A stretch of DNA of 64,000 nucleotides from Sphingomonas swuensis (GTDB lineage: Bacteria > Pseudomonadota > Alphaproteobacteria > Sphingomonadales > Sphingomonadaceae): the NCBI RefSeq assembly GCF_039538045.1, contig NZ_BAABBQ010000001.1, positions 2,316,001 to 2,380,000 of the forward strand, written 5' to 3'. Of the stretch, positions 34,654 to 50,749 are shown piece after piece (position 1 is the stretch's first letter; the number at the start of each line of letters is the position of its first letter). A program made the translations under genes and the position numbers. The notes under the pieces are model-generated. The model was not told where the DNA came from and searched no databases. It saw nothing but the letters and a program-made list of their open reading frames with translations.

Positions 34654-35667
34654 ATGATCATCGTACTGAAGCCCGAAGCCCCCACCGACTCCGCCGAGCG
34701 CCTGCTGCGCAAGATCGAGGATGCGGGGTTGAAGCCGCTGCACATGCCCGGCGCCGAGCGCGTGGTTCTCGGCGCGCTCGGCGACGAGCGTGTGCTGGCC
34801 GAGCTCGCCCTCGACAGCGATCCCGCGGTCGAGAGCGTCAAGCCGATCCTCGCCCCCTACAAGCTCGTCAGCCGCGAGCTCCAGGCGCACGACACCGTTG
34901 TCGACGTCGGCGGGGTCAGCATCGGCGGCGACCGGCTGGCGGTGATCGCGGGCCCCTGCGCGGTCGAGACTCCCGAGCAGCTCCACGAGACCGCGCAGGC
35001 GGTGAAGGCGGCGGGCGCGACCCTGCTTCGCGCCGGCGCTTACAAGCCGCGCAGCTCGCCCTACGGCTTTTCGGGCCATGGGCCCGAGGGCTTGCGGATC
35101 CTGCGTGAGGTCGGCGACGACCTCGGCCTGCCAATCGTCACCGAGGTGATGGACACCGCCGACGTCGCGCTGGTCGCCGACAGCGCCGACTGCCTCCAGA
35201 TCGGTGCCCGCAACATGCAGAATTTCGCGCTCCTCCGGGCAGTCGGAGCGACCGATCGCCCGGTGCTTCTGAAGCGCGGTCTCAGCGCCACCATCCAGGA
35301 GTGGCTGCTGGCCGCCGAATATCTGATGGCGGCCGGCAACTCGCAGGTTATCCTGTGCGAGCGCGGGATCCGGACCTTCGAGCCCGCGACCCGCAACACG
35401 CTCGATCTCAACGCGGTCCCCTACGTCAAGGGCAAGACCCACCTGCCCGTGGTGGTCGATCCGAGCCATGGCACCGGCGCGCGCGACCTCGTGCCCCCGA
35501 TGAGCCTCGCCGCTACCGCGGCCGGCGCCGACGGGCTGATGATCGAGGTTCACCGCGATCCCGCGGTCGCCATGTCGGATGGCGCCCAGTCGCTCTACCC
35601 GGCGCAGTTCGAGGCGCTGATGGCGGCGCTTCGCCCGGTTGCGGCGGCGGTCGGGCGATCGCTGTGA
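34654..35667 (+). CDS. aroF: 3-deoxy-7-phosphoheptulonate synthase
   Basis: 337 residues of the type I-beta DAHP synthase form: an N-terminal ferredoxin-like regulatory domain ([20 protein letters not shown], about 1-70), then the TIM barrel with [70 protein letters not shown] and [15 protein letters not shown]. It condenses PEP and erythrose 4-phosphate, the first step to aromatic amino acids. It sits directly behind the trp attenuator and its TGA overlaps the trpE GTG, so it is regulated with tryptophan synthesis. Confidence 0.93.
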   Translation: MIIVLKPEAPTDSAERLLRKIEDAGLKPLHMPGAERVVLGALGDERVLAELALDSDPAVESVKPILAPYKLVSRELQAHDTVVDVGGVSIGGDRLAVIAGPCAVETPEQLHETAQAVKAAGATLLRAGAYKPRSSPYGFSGHGPEGLRILREVGDDLGLPIVTEVMDTADVALVADSADCLQIGARNMQNFALLRAVGATDRPVLLKRGLSATIQEWLLAAEYLMAAGNSQVILCERGIRTFEPATRNTLDLNAVPYVKGKTHLPVVVDPSHGTGARDLVPPMSLAATAAGADGLMIEVHRDPAVAMSDGAQSLYPAQFEALMAALRPVAAAVGRSL

Positions 35668-37220
35668 AGGTCGAGGCGCGGGTGCTTGGTCGGCGGCTGC
35701 CGGCGGGCCAGGACCCGCTTGCCGCCTATCGCGCGCTCGGTTGCGGGGAGCCCGGGACGGGGCTGTTCGAGGCGCCCGACGGGCAGGTGCTGGTCATGGC
35801 CCGCGCCTGCGTCCGGGCCGAGGCGCGCGACGGCACGGTGGTGATCGAGGCGCTCAACGCCAATGGCGAGACGCTGCTCGAGGCGCTCGATTCGGCCGCG
35901 CTGGTCGAGCGCCGGACCGACCGCCTGACCCTCGCCTTCGCGTTGCCGAAGAGCGACGACGCAAGCGAACGGCTGCTCGGTGCGCAGCCGCTGCACGCGC
36001 TCCGCGCCCTCCTCTCGGCGGCAGCGGCGCCGTCGGGCGAGCCGTTCGGCGCGGTGCTGCTTGGGGTCGCGGGCTTCGACCTTGCCGGCTGGGGCGAAGC
36101 GATGCCGCCCGCGCCCGCCAGCGACTTTCCCGAGTTCGTCTTCTGGGTCCCCGACACGCTGCTGACCATCGCCCCGGGCGGCGCCGCTCGGCTGCTGTGC
36201 ACCGCCTTCGGCGCCGACGAGCGACACGCCCACGACGCGGCGCGAAGGCTTGAGGAGGGGTTGGCCAAGCTCGGCTCCTCCCTGTCGCGTAGCGATGGGG
36301 AGGTGCCTGCGCGAAGCGCTGACGGAGGGGCCCCTCCACTCGTCGCTTCGCGACCGGTCCCCCTCCCCACCGCCTCCGGCGGCAGGGAGGATCTCTTCAC
36401 CCCCGACCTCGACGATGACGCCTTCGCCGCCCTCGTCATCCGGCTCAAGCAGGAGATCGCCGCCGGCGAGGTCTACCAGATCGTTCCCAGCCGCACCTTC
36501 CGGGGCCCCTGCCCCGACCCGCTCGACGCCTATGCCCGGCTGCGGGCGGCGGAGCCGGCGAGCTACCGCTTCTTCGTCGCCGGGGACGGCTGGACTTTGC
36601 TCGGCGCAAGCCCCGAGACGAGCGTCCGCCTGTCGCCCGGCGGAGCGACGGGTCGCGTGGTCGAGGTCAAGCCGATCGCCGGCACCCGCCCGCGCGGCGC
36701 AAGCCCCGACGAGGACGACCGTCTCGAGGCCGAGATGCGGCTCGACGGCAAGGAACTGGCCGAGCACATGATGCTGGTCGACCTCGCCCGCAACGACGTC
36801 GCCCGGGTTTCCTTGCCCGGGACCCGGCGGGTGGCGAAGCTGCTGACGGTGGAGCGCTTCGCCCGGGTCATGCACCTCGTCTCCTCGGTCACCGGGATCC
36901 TCCGCCCCGGCTATGACGCCTTCGACGCGCTGGCCGCCTGCCTCAACGTGGGGACCTTGGTCGGAGCCCCCAAGATCCGCGCGATGCAGCTGCTCCGTGC
37001 GCACGAGGCGACCCGCCGCGGTCCCTATGGCGGGGCGGTCGGCTGGATCGCTGGCGACGGGCGGATGGACACCGCGGTGGTGATCCGCTCCGCCCTCGTT
37101 TGCGACGGCGTGGCCGCGGTCCGTTCGGGCGCCGGCGTGGTCCACGACAGCGTGCCCGAAGCCGAAGCGGCGGAGACCCGCGCCAAGGCCTCCGCCCTCC
37201 TCGGAGTACTCAGCGCATGA
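35664..37220 (+). CDS. trpE: Anthranilate synthase component I with an internal repeat-derived insert
   Basis: 518 residues from GTG 35664 (GTGA overlap with aroF). The chorismate-binding domain is complete: [81 protein letters not shown] and [11 protein letters not shown]. Residues about 205-242, between the N-terminal domain and [12 protein letters not shown], are encoded by a three-hairpin repeat element and have no counterpart in usual TrpE. The frame is kept. With TrpG it makes anthranilate from chorismate and glutamine; the Trp-feedback site is in the N-terminal domain. Confidence 0.9.
   Translation: MKVEARVLGRRLPAGQDPLAAYRALGCGEPGTGLFEAPDGQVLVMARACVRAEARDGTVVIEALNANGETLLEALDSAALVERRTDRLTLAFALPKSDDASERLLGAQPLHALRALLSAAAAPSGEPFGAVLLGVAGFDLAGWGEAMPPAPASDFPEFVFWVPDTLLTIAPGGAARLLCTAFGADERHAHDAARRLEEGLAKLGSSLSRSDGEVPARSADGGAPPLVASRPVPLPTASGGREDLFTPDLDDDAFAALVIRLKQEIAAGEVYQIVPSRTFRGPCPDPLDAYARLRAAEPASYRFFVAGDGWTLLGASPETSVRLSPGGATGRVVEVKPIAGTRPRGASPDEDDRLEAEMRLDGKELAEHMMLVDLARNDVARVSLPGTRRVAKLLTVERFARVMHLVSSVTGILRPGYDAFDALAACLNVGTLVGAPKIRAMQLLRAHEATRRGPYGGAVGWIAGDGRMDTAVVIRSALVCDGVAAVRSGAGVVHDSVPEAEAAETRAKASALLGVLSA
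36277..36390. repeat. Three-hairpin repeat element inside trpE
   Basis: Hairpin 1: CCTCCCTGTCGC with GCGATGGGGAGG (36277-36303). Hairpin 2: CGCGAAGCG with CGCTTCGCG, with inner GGAGGGG/CCCCTCC (36310-36352). Hairpin 3: CCTCCC with GGGAGG, with inner GCC/GGC (36362-36390). The CCTCCC-rich motif resembles the intergenic repeats at rpoB-rpoC and after rpoC. The element is in frame and free of stops. Confidence 0.75.
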
Positions 37221-37789
37221 AGCCCGTCCTCCTCATCGACAATCTCGACAGCTTCACCTTCAACCTGGTCGAGAGCCTCCAGCGGCTGGGTGCCGAGGTC
37301 GCCGTCCGGCGCAACAGCATCGCTGCCGATGCGGCACTTGAGGAAGCGCGGCGAATGAATGCGGTGATCATGATCTCGCCCGGCCCGGGTTCGCCGACCG
37401 AGGCGGGCTGCTGCCTCGAACTCATCGCCCTCGCCAAGGGCCGGGTGCCCGTGATCGGCATCTGCCTCGGTCACCAGGCCATCGTCGAGCAGGCTGGCGG
37501 GACGGTCGCCCGAGCCCCCGAGCCGGTGCACGGCAAGTCGATGCTGCTCGCCCATGACGGTGCGGGGCCATTCGCCGGTCTGCCGAGCCCGGTCCGCGTC
37601 GGCCGCTACCACAGCCTGTGCACCCGCGACCTTCCGGAGCGCTTCACCGTCCACGCGCAGGTGGACGGAATGGCGATGGCCTTCAGCGATCCGCAAGCAC
37701 TCCAGCTCGGACTGCAATTCCACCCCGAGAGCATCCTCACCACCCACGGCGAAGTGATGATGGCGAACGCGCTGGCGCTGTTCGGCTAG
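37217..37789 (+). CDS. trpG: Anthranilate/aminodeoxychorismate synthase glutamine amidotransferase
   Basis: 190 residues, a class I glutamine amidotransferase. It opens [18 protein letters not shown], has ISPGPGSP (oxyanion loop), the nucleophile Cys in [20 protein letters not shown], and the His-Glu pair in [13 protein letters not shown]. It supplies ammonia to TrpE and possibly also to PabB. The start overlaps the trpE stop (ATGA). trpD and trpC do not follow; the operon ends here. Confidence 0.93.
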   Translation: MKPVLLIDNLDSFTFNLVESLQRLGAEVAVRRNSIAADAALEEARRMNAVIMISPGPGSPTEAGCCLELIALAKGRVPVIGICLGHQAIVEQAGGTVARAPEPVHGKSMLLAHDGAGPFAGLPSPVRVGRYHSLCTRDLPERFTVHAQVDGMAMAFSDPQALQLGLQFHPESILTTHGEVMMANALALFG

Positions 37790-37808
37790 GAGCGGATCGC
37801 GCCACGGG

Positions 37809-37836
37809 TTGATCGGCGGGCGCTTTCTGCTATTGG
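37809..37836 (+). promoter_or_regulatory. Candidate promoter of rplJL
   Basis: TTGATC at 37809-37814, 16 bp spacer, TATTGG at 37831-37836. It would give a leader of about 235 nt before rplJ, the usual place for an L10-binding autoregulatory RNA. An open frame runs through this leader but has no family support. Confidence 0.45.
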
Positions 37837-38078
37837 GCGCCTCGTTCCCGGCTTGCCGGAAACGCCGTCCGAGACAGTTGGTGGGCCTCGCGCCCTTAAT
37901 TTCCAGCCTAGACGGGGAAGAGAGTTTCAGGCGGGCCTGCCCCGCTCTGTCGTGCGCCGCTTCGTTCGCGCACGCGCCTCCCAACCCCACGGACATGAGC
38001 TCCCGGGCGCCCCCGCGTCCGGGTCATGAAGCCGGTCGTTCGCCCCTCGGGGCAGATGGCCATTTGTTTGGAGTTGGC

Positions 38079-38594
38079 ATGGATCGCAACGAAAAGGCGG
38101 ATCTGGTTGCCGAGCTGAAGCAGGTCTTCACCGAGACCAGCGTGGTGGTTGTCACCCGCAATCTCGGTCTGTCGGTGGCCCAGTCCACCGATCTGCGCCT
38201 GCGGATGCGCGACGCCGGAGCTCAGTTCAAGGTTGCGAAGAACCGTCTCGCCCTCATCGCGCTCGATGGCACCCGCTATCAGCCGATCGGCGAGCTGCTC
38301 AAGGGTCCGACGGCCCTCGCCACGTCCATCGATCCGGTGGCGGCCGCCAAGGTCGCCGTCGATTTCGCCAAGACCACCGACAAGTTCGAGGTTCTTGGTG
38401 GAGCGATGGGTGACACCGTCCTCGACCTCAACGGGGTCAAGGCGCTGGCGGAGCTGCCGAGCCTCGATGAACTCCGCGGCACCCTCATCGGCCTCATCCA
38501 GGCGCCGGCGAGCAAGATTGCCCGGACCATCAACGAGCCGGGCGCAATGCTCGCTCGCGTGTTTGGCGCCTATGCGGCGGCCGAAGCGGCTTAA
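38079..38594 (+). CDS. rplJ: Ribosomal protein L10
   Basis: 171 residues from ATG 38079 with GGAG 5-6 nt upstream. Typical start [69 protein letters not shown] and the C-terminal L7/L12-binding helix ([20 protein letters not shown]). It anchors the L7/L12 stalk to 23S rRNA. rplL follows after 62 bp. The upstream neighbours are trp genes, not rplA. Confidence 0.96.
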   Translation: MDRNEKADLVAELKQVFTETSVVVVTRNLGLSVAQSTDLRLRMRDAGAQFKVAKNRLALIALDGTRYQPIGELLKGPTALATSIDPVAAAKVAVDFAKTTDKFEVLGGAMGDTVLDLNGVKALAELPSLDELRGTLIGLIQAPASKIARTINEPGAMLARVFGAYAAAEAA

Positions 38595-38656
38595 GGTTCT
38601 TCGTTTTTCTTATTGCACGACAATCTGGGGCCAGAGGCCCCGCACAGGAGTAGAAA

Positions 38657-39031
38657 ATGGCTGACATCAATTCCATCGTCGACCAGCTGTCGGCGCTCAC
38701 CGTCCTCGAGGCCGCCGAGCTCGCCAAGGCCCTCGAAGAGAAGTGGGGCGTTTCGGCCGCCGCTGCCGTCGCCGTCGCTGGCCCGGCCGCTGGCGCTGCC
38801 GCTCCGGCCGCTGAAGAGAAGACCGAATTCGACGTGATCCTCACCGGCGACGGTGGCAAGAAGATCAACGTCATCAAGGAGGTCCGCGTGATCACCGGTC
38901 TCGGCCTCGGCGAAGCCAAGGCCCTGGTCGAAGGCGCTCCGAAGGCCCTCAAGGAAGGCGTCAACAAGGACGAGGCCGAGAAGATCAAGAAGCAGATCGA
39001 GGAAGCCGGCGGCACCGTCGAGCTCAAGTAA
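38657..39031 (+). CDS. rplL: Ribosomal protein L7/L12
   Basis: 124 residues. N-terminal dimerisation domain ([25 protein letters not shown]), Ala-rich hinge (about 35-52), and the C-terminal factor-binding domain [46 protein letters not shown]. It forms the flexible stalk that recruits translation factors. A good AGGAG precedes the start. It is followed by a terminator; rpoB is not next. Confidence 0.97.
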   Translation: MADINSIVDQLSALTVLEAAELAKALEEKWGVSAAAAVAVAGPAAGAAAPAAEEKTEFDVILTGDGGKKINVIKEVRVITGLGLGEAKALVEGAPKALKEGVNKDEAEKIKKQIEEAGGTVELK

Positions 39032-39077
39032 GCTTCTGCATCAGTTTCGCCGGTGTCTTGAAGCGCCGGTGATTGGG

Positions 39078-39110
39078 AAGGGCGGCTCCGCAAGGGGTCG
39101 CCCTTTTCCG
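39078..39110 (+). terminator. Intrinsic terminator after rplL
   Basis: AAGGGCG and CGCCCTT form a 7-bp stem around a 14-nt loop and are followed by TTCC; the whole is within 50-80 bp of the rplL stop. Moderate quality, but its place fits an rplJL transcript separate from rpoBC. Confidence 0.55.
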
Positions 39111-39112
39111 TG

Positions 39113-39904
39113 TCAGGCGGGCATCGCCGCTGCCCTGCGCTCCTCGTCCACGGGCATCAGGCTGACACCCTTGCGCTCCGCAGCCCGCATCGCGGCGATC
39201 GCATTGGCACCGAAGATGGTGAGCGACAGGAAGCCGACGACGATGGCGTCGAACACCATGATCGCCCACACCAGCGGCTCGGGCCGGCCGATCGCGAACA
39301 GGCCGCCGTAGTGGAGCGCCATCAGCGGCACGACCCCGGCGATGATCAGTGCGACCGTGCGCCAGAAGCTGCCGTTCATGATGGCGACGGAGCGCAGCGG
39401 TCCGATCGCCGCATTGCCGAGCGACCAGGCGACCAGCCAGGCGGTGAGATAGATTCCGACCACCGTCTGGAACAGCGTCAGAAGCCCCTTCGCCCAGCTC
39501 TCCGCACTGCCGTTCAGGCCGATCACGGACCCGAGGGGCGGCCCGAACAGCGCCAGCCACTGCATCAGCGCGACCAGCGGAACGAACAGCGCCGCCCACA
39601 GCAGCAGCGCCCTCCCGTCTGGACGCCGGGCGAAGGCGGCGTCGCGCCCGCTCGCCACATAGCGGTACATCCAGTAGCTCGGCAGCGAGATGGCAAGCGT
39701 CTTCCAATAGCCCGCCATCATCCGGGCGCCGTCATTCTCCAGCGCGCGCGCCATGTCGGCGGACTGGTAGAGGCCGATGCGGACCTCGATGACATGCTGG
39801 GCGAACTCGAACAGCACCGGCACCAGGAACAGCAGCGGGCAGGCGAGCGCGAACGCCCAGGCACTGCCGTAGATGTCGCGCACGTCACGCCACAGGCTCT
39901 TCAT
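39113..39904 (-). CDS. Hypothetical membrane protein in the DUF2975/HTH operon
   Basis: 263 residues, about six transmembrane segments (for example FALACPLLFLVPVLFEFAQHV, ALLLWAALFVPLVALMQWLA and TVALIIAGVVPLMALHYGG). The family is not recognised. The start ATG overlaps the stop of the HTH gene upstream (ATGA), so this is the third gene of an operon with the DUF2975 and HTH genes. A conserved-looking cytoplasmic C-terminus (AAERKGVSLMPVDEERR) follows the last helix. Confidence 0.7.
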   Translation of the reverse strand: MKSLWRDVRDIYGSAWAFALACPLLFLVPVLFEFAQHVIEVRIGLYQSADMARALENDGARMMAGYWKTLAISLPSYWMYRYVASGRDAAFARRPDGRALLLWAALFVPLVALMQWLALFGPPLGSVIGLNGSAESWAKGLLTLFQTVVGIYLTAWLVAWSLGNAAIGPLRSVAIMNGSFWRTVALIIAGVVPLMALHYGGLFAIGRPEPLVWAIMVFDAIVVGFLSLTIFGANAIAAMRAAERKGVSLMPVDEERRAAAMPA

Positions 39905-40128
39905 TGATCGTCCCCTTCGTCGGCACCGGCTTCCCAGCGCAGGATGTCGCCCGGCTGGCAGCCGAGTTCGCGGCAGATCGCGGACAGGGTCGAGAAGCGG
40001 ATCGCCTTCGCCTTGCCGGTCTTGAGCACGTTGAGATTGGGCGCGGTGATGCCGATGCGCTGGGCAAGTTCGGCCTGCGTCATCCGCCGCTCGGCAAGCA
40101 GCCCGTCGAGATCGATGCGGATCGGCAT
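39901..40128 (-). CDS. Cro/C1-type helix-turn-helix regulator (YozG-like)
   Basis: 75 residues, essentially a single HTH domain: IDLDGLLAERRMTQAELAQRIGITAPNLNVLKTGKAKAIRF followed by LSAICRELGCQPGDIL. Such minimal XRE proteins are often encoded right after DUF2975 membrane proteins, as here, and are thought to act on their own operon. Start and stop overlap the neighbours (TGATG upstream, ATGA downstream). Inverted repeats before the operon are likely targets. Confidence 0.88.
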   Translation of the reverse strand: MPIRIDLDGLLAERRMTQAELAQRIGITAPNLNVLKTGKAKAIRFSTLSAICRELGCQPGDILRWEAGADEGDDQ

Positions 40129-40634
40129 CAGATGGTCAGATCGGCTTCGGTGCGCAGGCGCGTGCCTTCGCGGAACACGCGGGCGAGCACGAACACCAGC
40201 AGGACCGCGACCCAGCCGGTGATGCCCGGTGACCAGCCCGACGTGCGCTCTCCAGCCGCCGTGTCGAAAGCAGTGGCGGCGATTCCGAAGCCGATGTCGC
40301 ACAGCTGAATGGCAAGCAGGCACCAGGCCACGACCCGCAGCCGCTCGGCATTGGCTGCCACGAACGGCTCGCCCTCCTCGACGGTGCGGAGGATGGCGAG
40401 AAGCCGGCGAAACAGAAGGTGCGCGAACAGCATGACCGGCGCGGCTATGGCGAGCAGCCAGCGCGCGCTCGCGAGCAGCAGGGGCAGGTCCATGCCGATA
40501 TTCAGCTTGCCGAGCGTCTCGAGGAATTTCGCTTCGGCCACAAAGGTATAGCCGAACAGCAGGAGCAACGGCACCCCGACAAGGAAATTGAGCACGACGA
40601 GTGCCCGAAGCACCCAGGTCGACACCTTCAGCAT
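40128..40634 (-). CDS. DUF2975 membrane protein
   Basis: 168 residues with four transmembrane helices: VVLNFLVGVPLLLLFGYTFV, WLLAIAAPVMLFAHLLF, VAWCLLAIQLCDIGFGIAA and TGWVAVLLVFVLARVFREG. The segment GEPFVAANAERLRVVAW between helices 2 and 3 is the conserved DUF2975 signature. Function unknown; in other bacteria the family is paired with a small XRE regulator and may sense a membrane signal. First gene of a three-gene operon. Confidence 0.85.
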   Translation of the reverse strand: MLKVSTWVLRALVVLNFLVGVPLLLLFGYTFVAEAKFLETLGKLNIGMDLPLLLASARWLLAIAAPVMLFAHLLFRRLLAILRTVEEGEPFVAANAERLRVVAWCLLAIQLCDIGFGIAATAFDTAAGERTSGWSPGITGWVAVLLVFVLARVFREGTRLRTEADLTI

Positions 40635-40644
40635 CCAATCGACT

Positions 40645-40680
40645 CCTTACCGACTAACGGTAAGGTGCCTTATCGATAAG
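40645..40680 (-). promoter_or_regulatory. Candidate operator of the DUF2975/HTH operon
   Basis: Two symmetric sites: CCTTACCG-ACTAA-CGGTAAGG (40645-40665) and the perfect palindrome CTTATCGATAAG (40669-40680), followed by another CGATAAG. The first repeat overlaps the ribosome site (AAGGAG on the minus strand) of the DUF2975 gene. A -35-like TTGACT lies just beyond on the minus strand. Confidence 0.6.
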
Positions 40681-40719
40681 CGATAAGTCAAGCCGCTTTT
40701 AAATCGCTCCCCGAACGGC

Positions 40720-41103
40720 TCAGCCCGAAGGCTGGGCGTCGCCCTCCTGCCCACCCTTGAGCAGGCCCGGCTGGCTGGTCGTCCCGGTGCCCTTGTCGGG
40801 CGCGACCGTACCGTCCTTCCGGTTGGGGTTCTGGACGAGGTTCGGACGAGCCTGCACCGACGGAGGGACGGCCTGGCCGGCATCCGCTGCGCTCGGTGCA
40901 TCGGGCGCTCCGACCTGTGCCGCGCCGCCGATCGCCAGCGCGTTCTGCGGGTCGACCCCGTTCTGCACGGCGGACTCGACCGCATTGGCCGCACTGGGGT
41001 CCATCTGCGCGGTGGCGTTCAGGATGTTCTTGTCCGGGTCATTGGCTGCCGAGCCGCAGGCGGCAAGCAGGATGAAGGCGGGCGAGACGAGAAGGAGGCG
41101 CAT
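40720..41103 (-). CDS. Hypothetical lipoprotein
   Basis: 127 residues. Signal peptide [16 protein letters not shown] with lipobox LLAAC; lipid Cys at residue 16. The mature protein is low-complexity, rich in Ala, Gln, Pro and Gly ([20 protein letters not shown] at its start). No domain recognised. It is transcribed away from rpoB, alone. Confidence 0.7.
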   Translation of the reverse strand: MRLLLVSPAFILLAACGSAANDPDKNILNATAQMDPSAANAVESAVQNGVDPQNALAIGGAAQVGAPDAPSAADAGQAVPPSVQARPNLVQNPNRKDGTVAPDKGTGTTSQPGLLKGGQEGDAQPSG

Positions 41104-41177
41104 GGACGGGGCTTTCGGCTGTCGACGGGTGGCGTGGCTGGACCAATGCGCCCGCCCCGACTTGGTTGCCTTTCCCC

Positions 41178-41205
41178 TTGCGCTGAGCCCCTCCGACGCT
41201 ATATG
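41178..41205 (+). promoter_or_regulatory. Candidate promoter of rpoBC
   Basis: TTGCGC at 41178-41183, 16 bp spacer, TATATG at 41200-41205. It would give a leader of about 230 nt before rpoB. Confidence 0.45.
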
Positions 41206-41349
41206 CGGACCTCATCCGACAAACATACCGGCTCCGCCGCATGGCCATCCATGCGCCTGGGGCCTTTCCTGCCCTCTCCGGGACAGGGCCCGAACAGCGC
41301 GCGGGCCAAACGAATGGGAGAGAGTGCGGGCGCAGCGCCTCACACATTT

Positions 41350-41367
41350 CTCCGGCGAAAGCCGGAG
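41350..41367. repeat. REP-like hairpin in the rpoB leader
   Basis: CTCCGGC-GAAA-GCCGGAG, a 7-bp stem with a GAAA tetraloop, followed by CCCAGATCC. This type of unit is a common dispersed repeat in sphingomonads (general knowledge). Confidence 0.55.
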
Positions 41368-41443
41368 CCCAGATCCTTGGTCCTCGCCGGTGCGGGGGCC
41401 TTGCGGGGCGGTCCGCCGTCCCGATCAAGCGCAGGGACGTTTC

Positions 41444-45613
<4,170 letters not shown>

Positions 45614-45623
45614 CCTGCCTTCT

Positions 45624-45716
45624 CCCCTCCCGCTCGCGCGGGAGGGGTCGGGGGTAGGCCCGTAGCCCGCCCCCAACGACATTCCCTCCCCTGGCCCCTC
45701 CCGCACGCGGAAGGGG
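45624..45716. repeat. Twin hairpin repeats between rpoB and rpoC
   Basis: CCCCTCCCGC-TCGC-GCGGGAGGGG (45624-45647, perfect 10-bp stem) and CCCCTCCCGC with GCGGAAGGGG (45695-45716, one mismatch). Both share the same left arm. They fill most of the 122-bp gap. No T run follows, so they are unlikely to be strong terminators. Confidence 0.75.
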
Positions 45717-45735
45717 AAAAGGAACGAGAAAACTG

Positions 45736-50007
<4,272 letters not shown>

Positions 50008-50015
50008 GCGCCAGC

Positions 50016-50044
50016 CTCCCCTTCCGCCGTGTGCGGGAGGGGAG
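50016..50044. repeat. Hairpin repeat after rpoC
   Basis: CTCCCCTTCCGC and GCGGGAGGGGAG pair over 12 bp (one G-U) around CGTGT, 9 bp after the rpoC stop. It is of the same CCCCTCC type as the rpoB-rpoC repeats. Confidence 0.65.
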
Positions 50045-50082
50045 CCTGCCGGCCTCGGCCGGACCAAAGGCAGACAAAGAAA

Positions 50083-50114
50083 AACCCCGCTGGCTCGTCG
50101 CCGGCGGGGTTTCT
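50083..50114. terminator. Bidirectional terminator between rpoC and the entericidin genes
   Basis: AACCCCGCTGGC and GCCGGCGGGGTT pair over 12 bp (one G-U). On the plus strand TTTCT follows; on the minus strand the run TTTTTCTTTG is stronger, so it mainly ends the entericidin transcript and can also end rpoBC. Confidence 0.75.
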
Positions 50115-50133
50115 CATGTCAGCCGTGGATGCC

Positions 50134-50274
50134 TTAGCGGCAGTTCTGGCCGTTGATCGTGTTCTCGGTGCAGTTCGCAGCCGAGTTGAGATCCTGAGCC
50201 GCGCCCCGAACGGTGTTGCAGGCCGCAAGGGCCAGCGAACCGCCGATCAGGGTCAGGGTCAAAAACTTGCGCAT
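50134..50274 (-). CDS. Entericidin-like small lipoprotein, copy 1
   Basis: 46 residues. MRKFLTLTLIGGSLALAAC is a lipoprotein signal with the lipid Cys at residue 19, followed by NTVRGAAQDLNSAANC, the entericidin A/B signature. Two further Cys near the end are extra. A GGAG lies upstream of the ATG. Entericidins are tiny inner- or outer-membrane lipoproteins linked to programmed lysis or stress in E. coli; the role here is unknown. It is the second gene of a tandem pair. Confidence 0.82.
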   Translation of the reverse strand: MRKFLTLTLIGGSLALAACNTVRGAAQDLNSAANCTENTINGQNCR

Positions 50275-50316
50275 GGGTCTACTCCGTTAAACAACCGAAA
50301 CGACCCATGCCTCGGA

Positions 50317-50442
50317 TCAGGTGTTCTTGTCGACGGTGTTGGCGACGCTGTTCACGTCAGCCGCCGCACCCCGAACCGTGTTACAAGCCGCGATGCCGAG
50401 CGAGCCGGCGATCAGGGCCAGGGTCATTACCTTGCGAACCAT
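50317..50442 (-). CDS. Entericidin-like small lipoprotein, copy 2
   Basis: 41 residues. MVRKVMTLALIAGSLGIAAC with the lipid Cys at residue 20, then NTVRGAAADVNSVANTV. It shares the NTVRGAA core with the downstream copy, so a duplication is likely; the C-terminus lacks the extra Cys. AGGAGAG precedes the start. It lies 42 bp upstream of copy 1 on the minus strand and is probably transcribed with it. Confidence 0.82.
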   Translation of the reverse strand: MVRKVMTLALIAGSLGIAACNTVRGAAADVNSVANTVDKNT

Positions 50443-50588
50443 GCTGTTCTCTCCTGTCTTGCGGCTGAACGAACGCGAGACTCGCGGCGCGGGTCCATGA
50501 CGGAGGCGTTATTTTCTCGCTGACCGACTGCGGCGTGGTGCGGCGCTTGACCGGGGCGACGCGCGCGAGGCAAGTCGTCCGCCCGGAT

Positions 50589-50674
50589 GCGGACGTGGCG
50601 GAATGGTAGACGCTGCCGACTTAAAATCGGCTTTCGGGAACGAAGTGCGGGTTCAAGTCCCGCCGTCCGCACCA
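50589..50674 (+). tRNA. tRNA-Leu (TAA anticodon)
   Basis: 86 nt including CCA, with the long variable arm of class II tRNAs. Acceptor GCGGACG pairs with CGTCCGC; anticodon stem GCCGA/TCGGC closes the loop CTTAAAA, giving anticodon TAA; the T arm is GCGGG TTCAAGT CCCGC. Confidence 0.95.
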
Positions 50675-50749
50675 ACTCGTGAATTTCCGTCGCGCTAAAC
50701 AACCGTATTGGAGCAAATTGTTAAGGGGCTGGACTGTAAGCCCTTTCCC

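Larger units (their letters stand above)
41104..41443. other. 340-bp leader region upstream of rpoB
   Basis: No gene is supported, although an open plus frame runs through it. It holds a promoter candidate for rpoB, a REP-like hairpin (41350-41367) and probably a long untranslated leader. rpoB needs its own promoter here because rplL is 2.4 kb away and ended by a terminator. Confidence 0.5.

Noticed and set aside
37809..38078. In-frame extension of rplJ to 261 residues
   Set aside because: L10 starts at MDRNEKADL with a good ribosome site. The upstream part has no similarity to L10 and is better read as an mRNA leader.
40757..41443. In-frame extension of rpoB upstream to 40757
   Set aside because: It overlaps a lipoprotein gene on the other strand and the REP-like hairpin, and RpoB begins normally at 41444.
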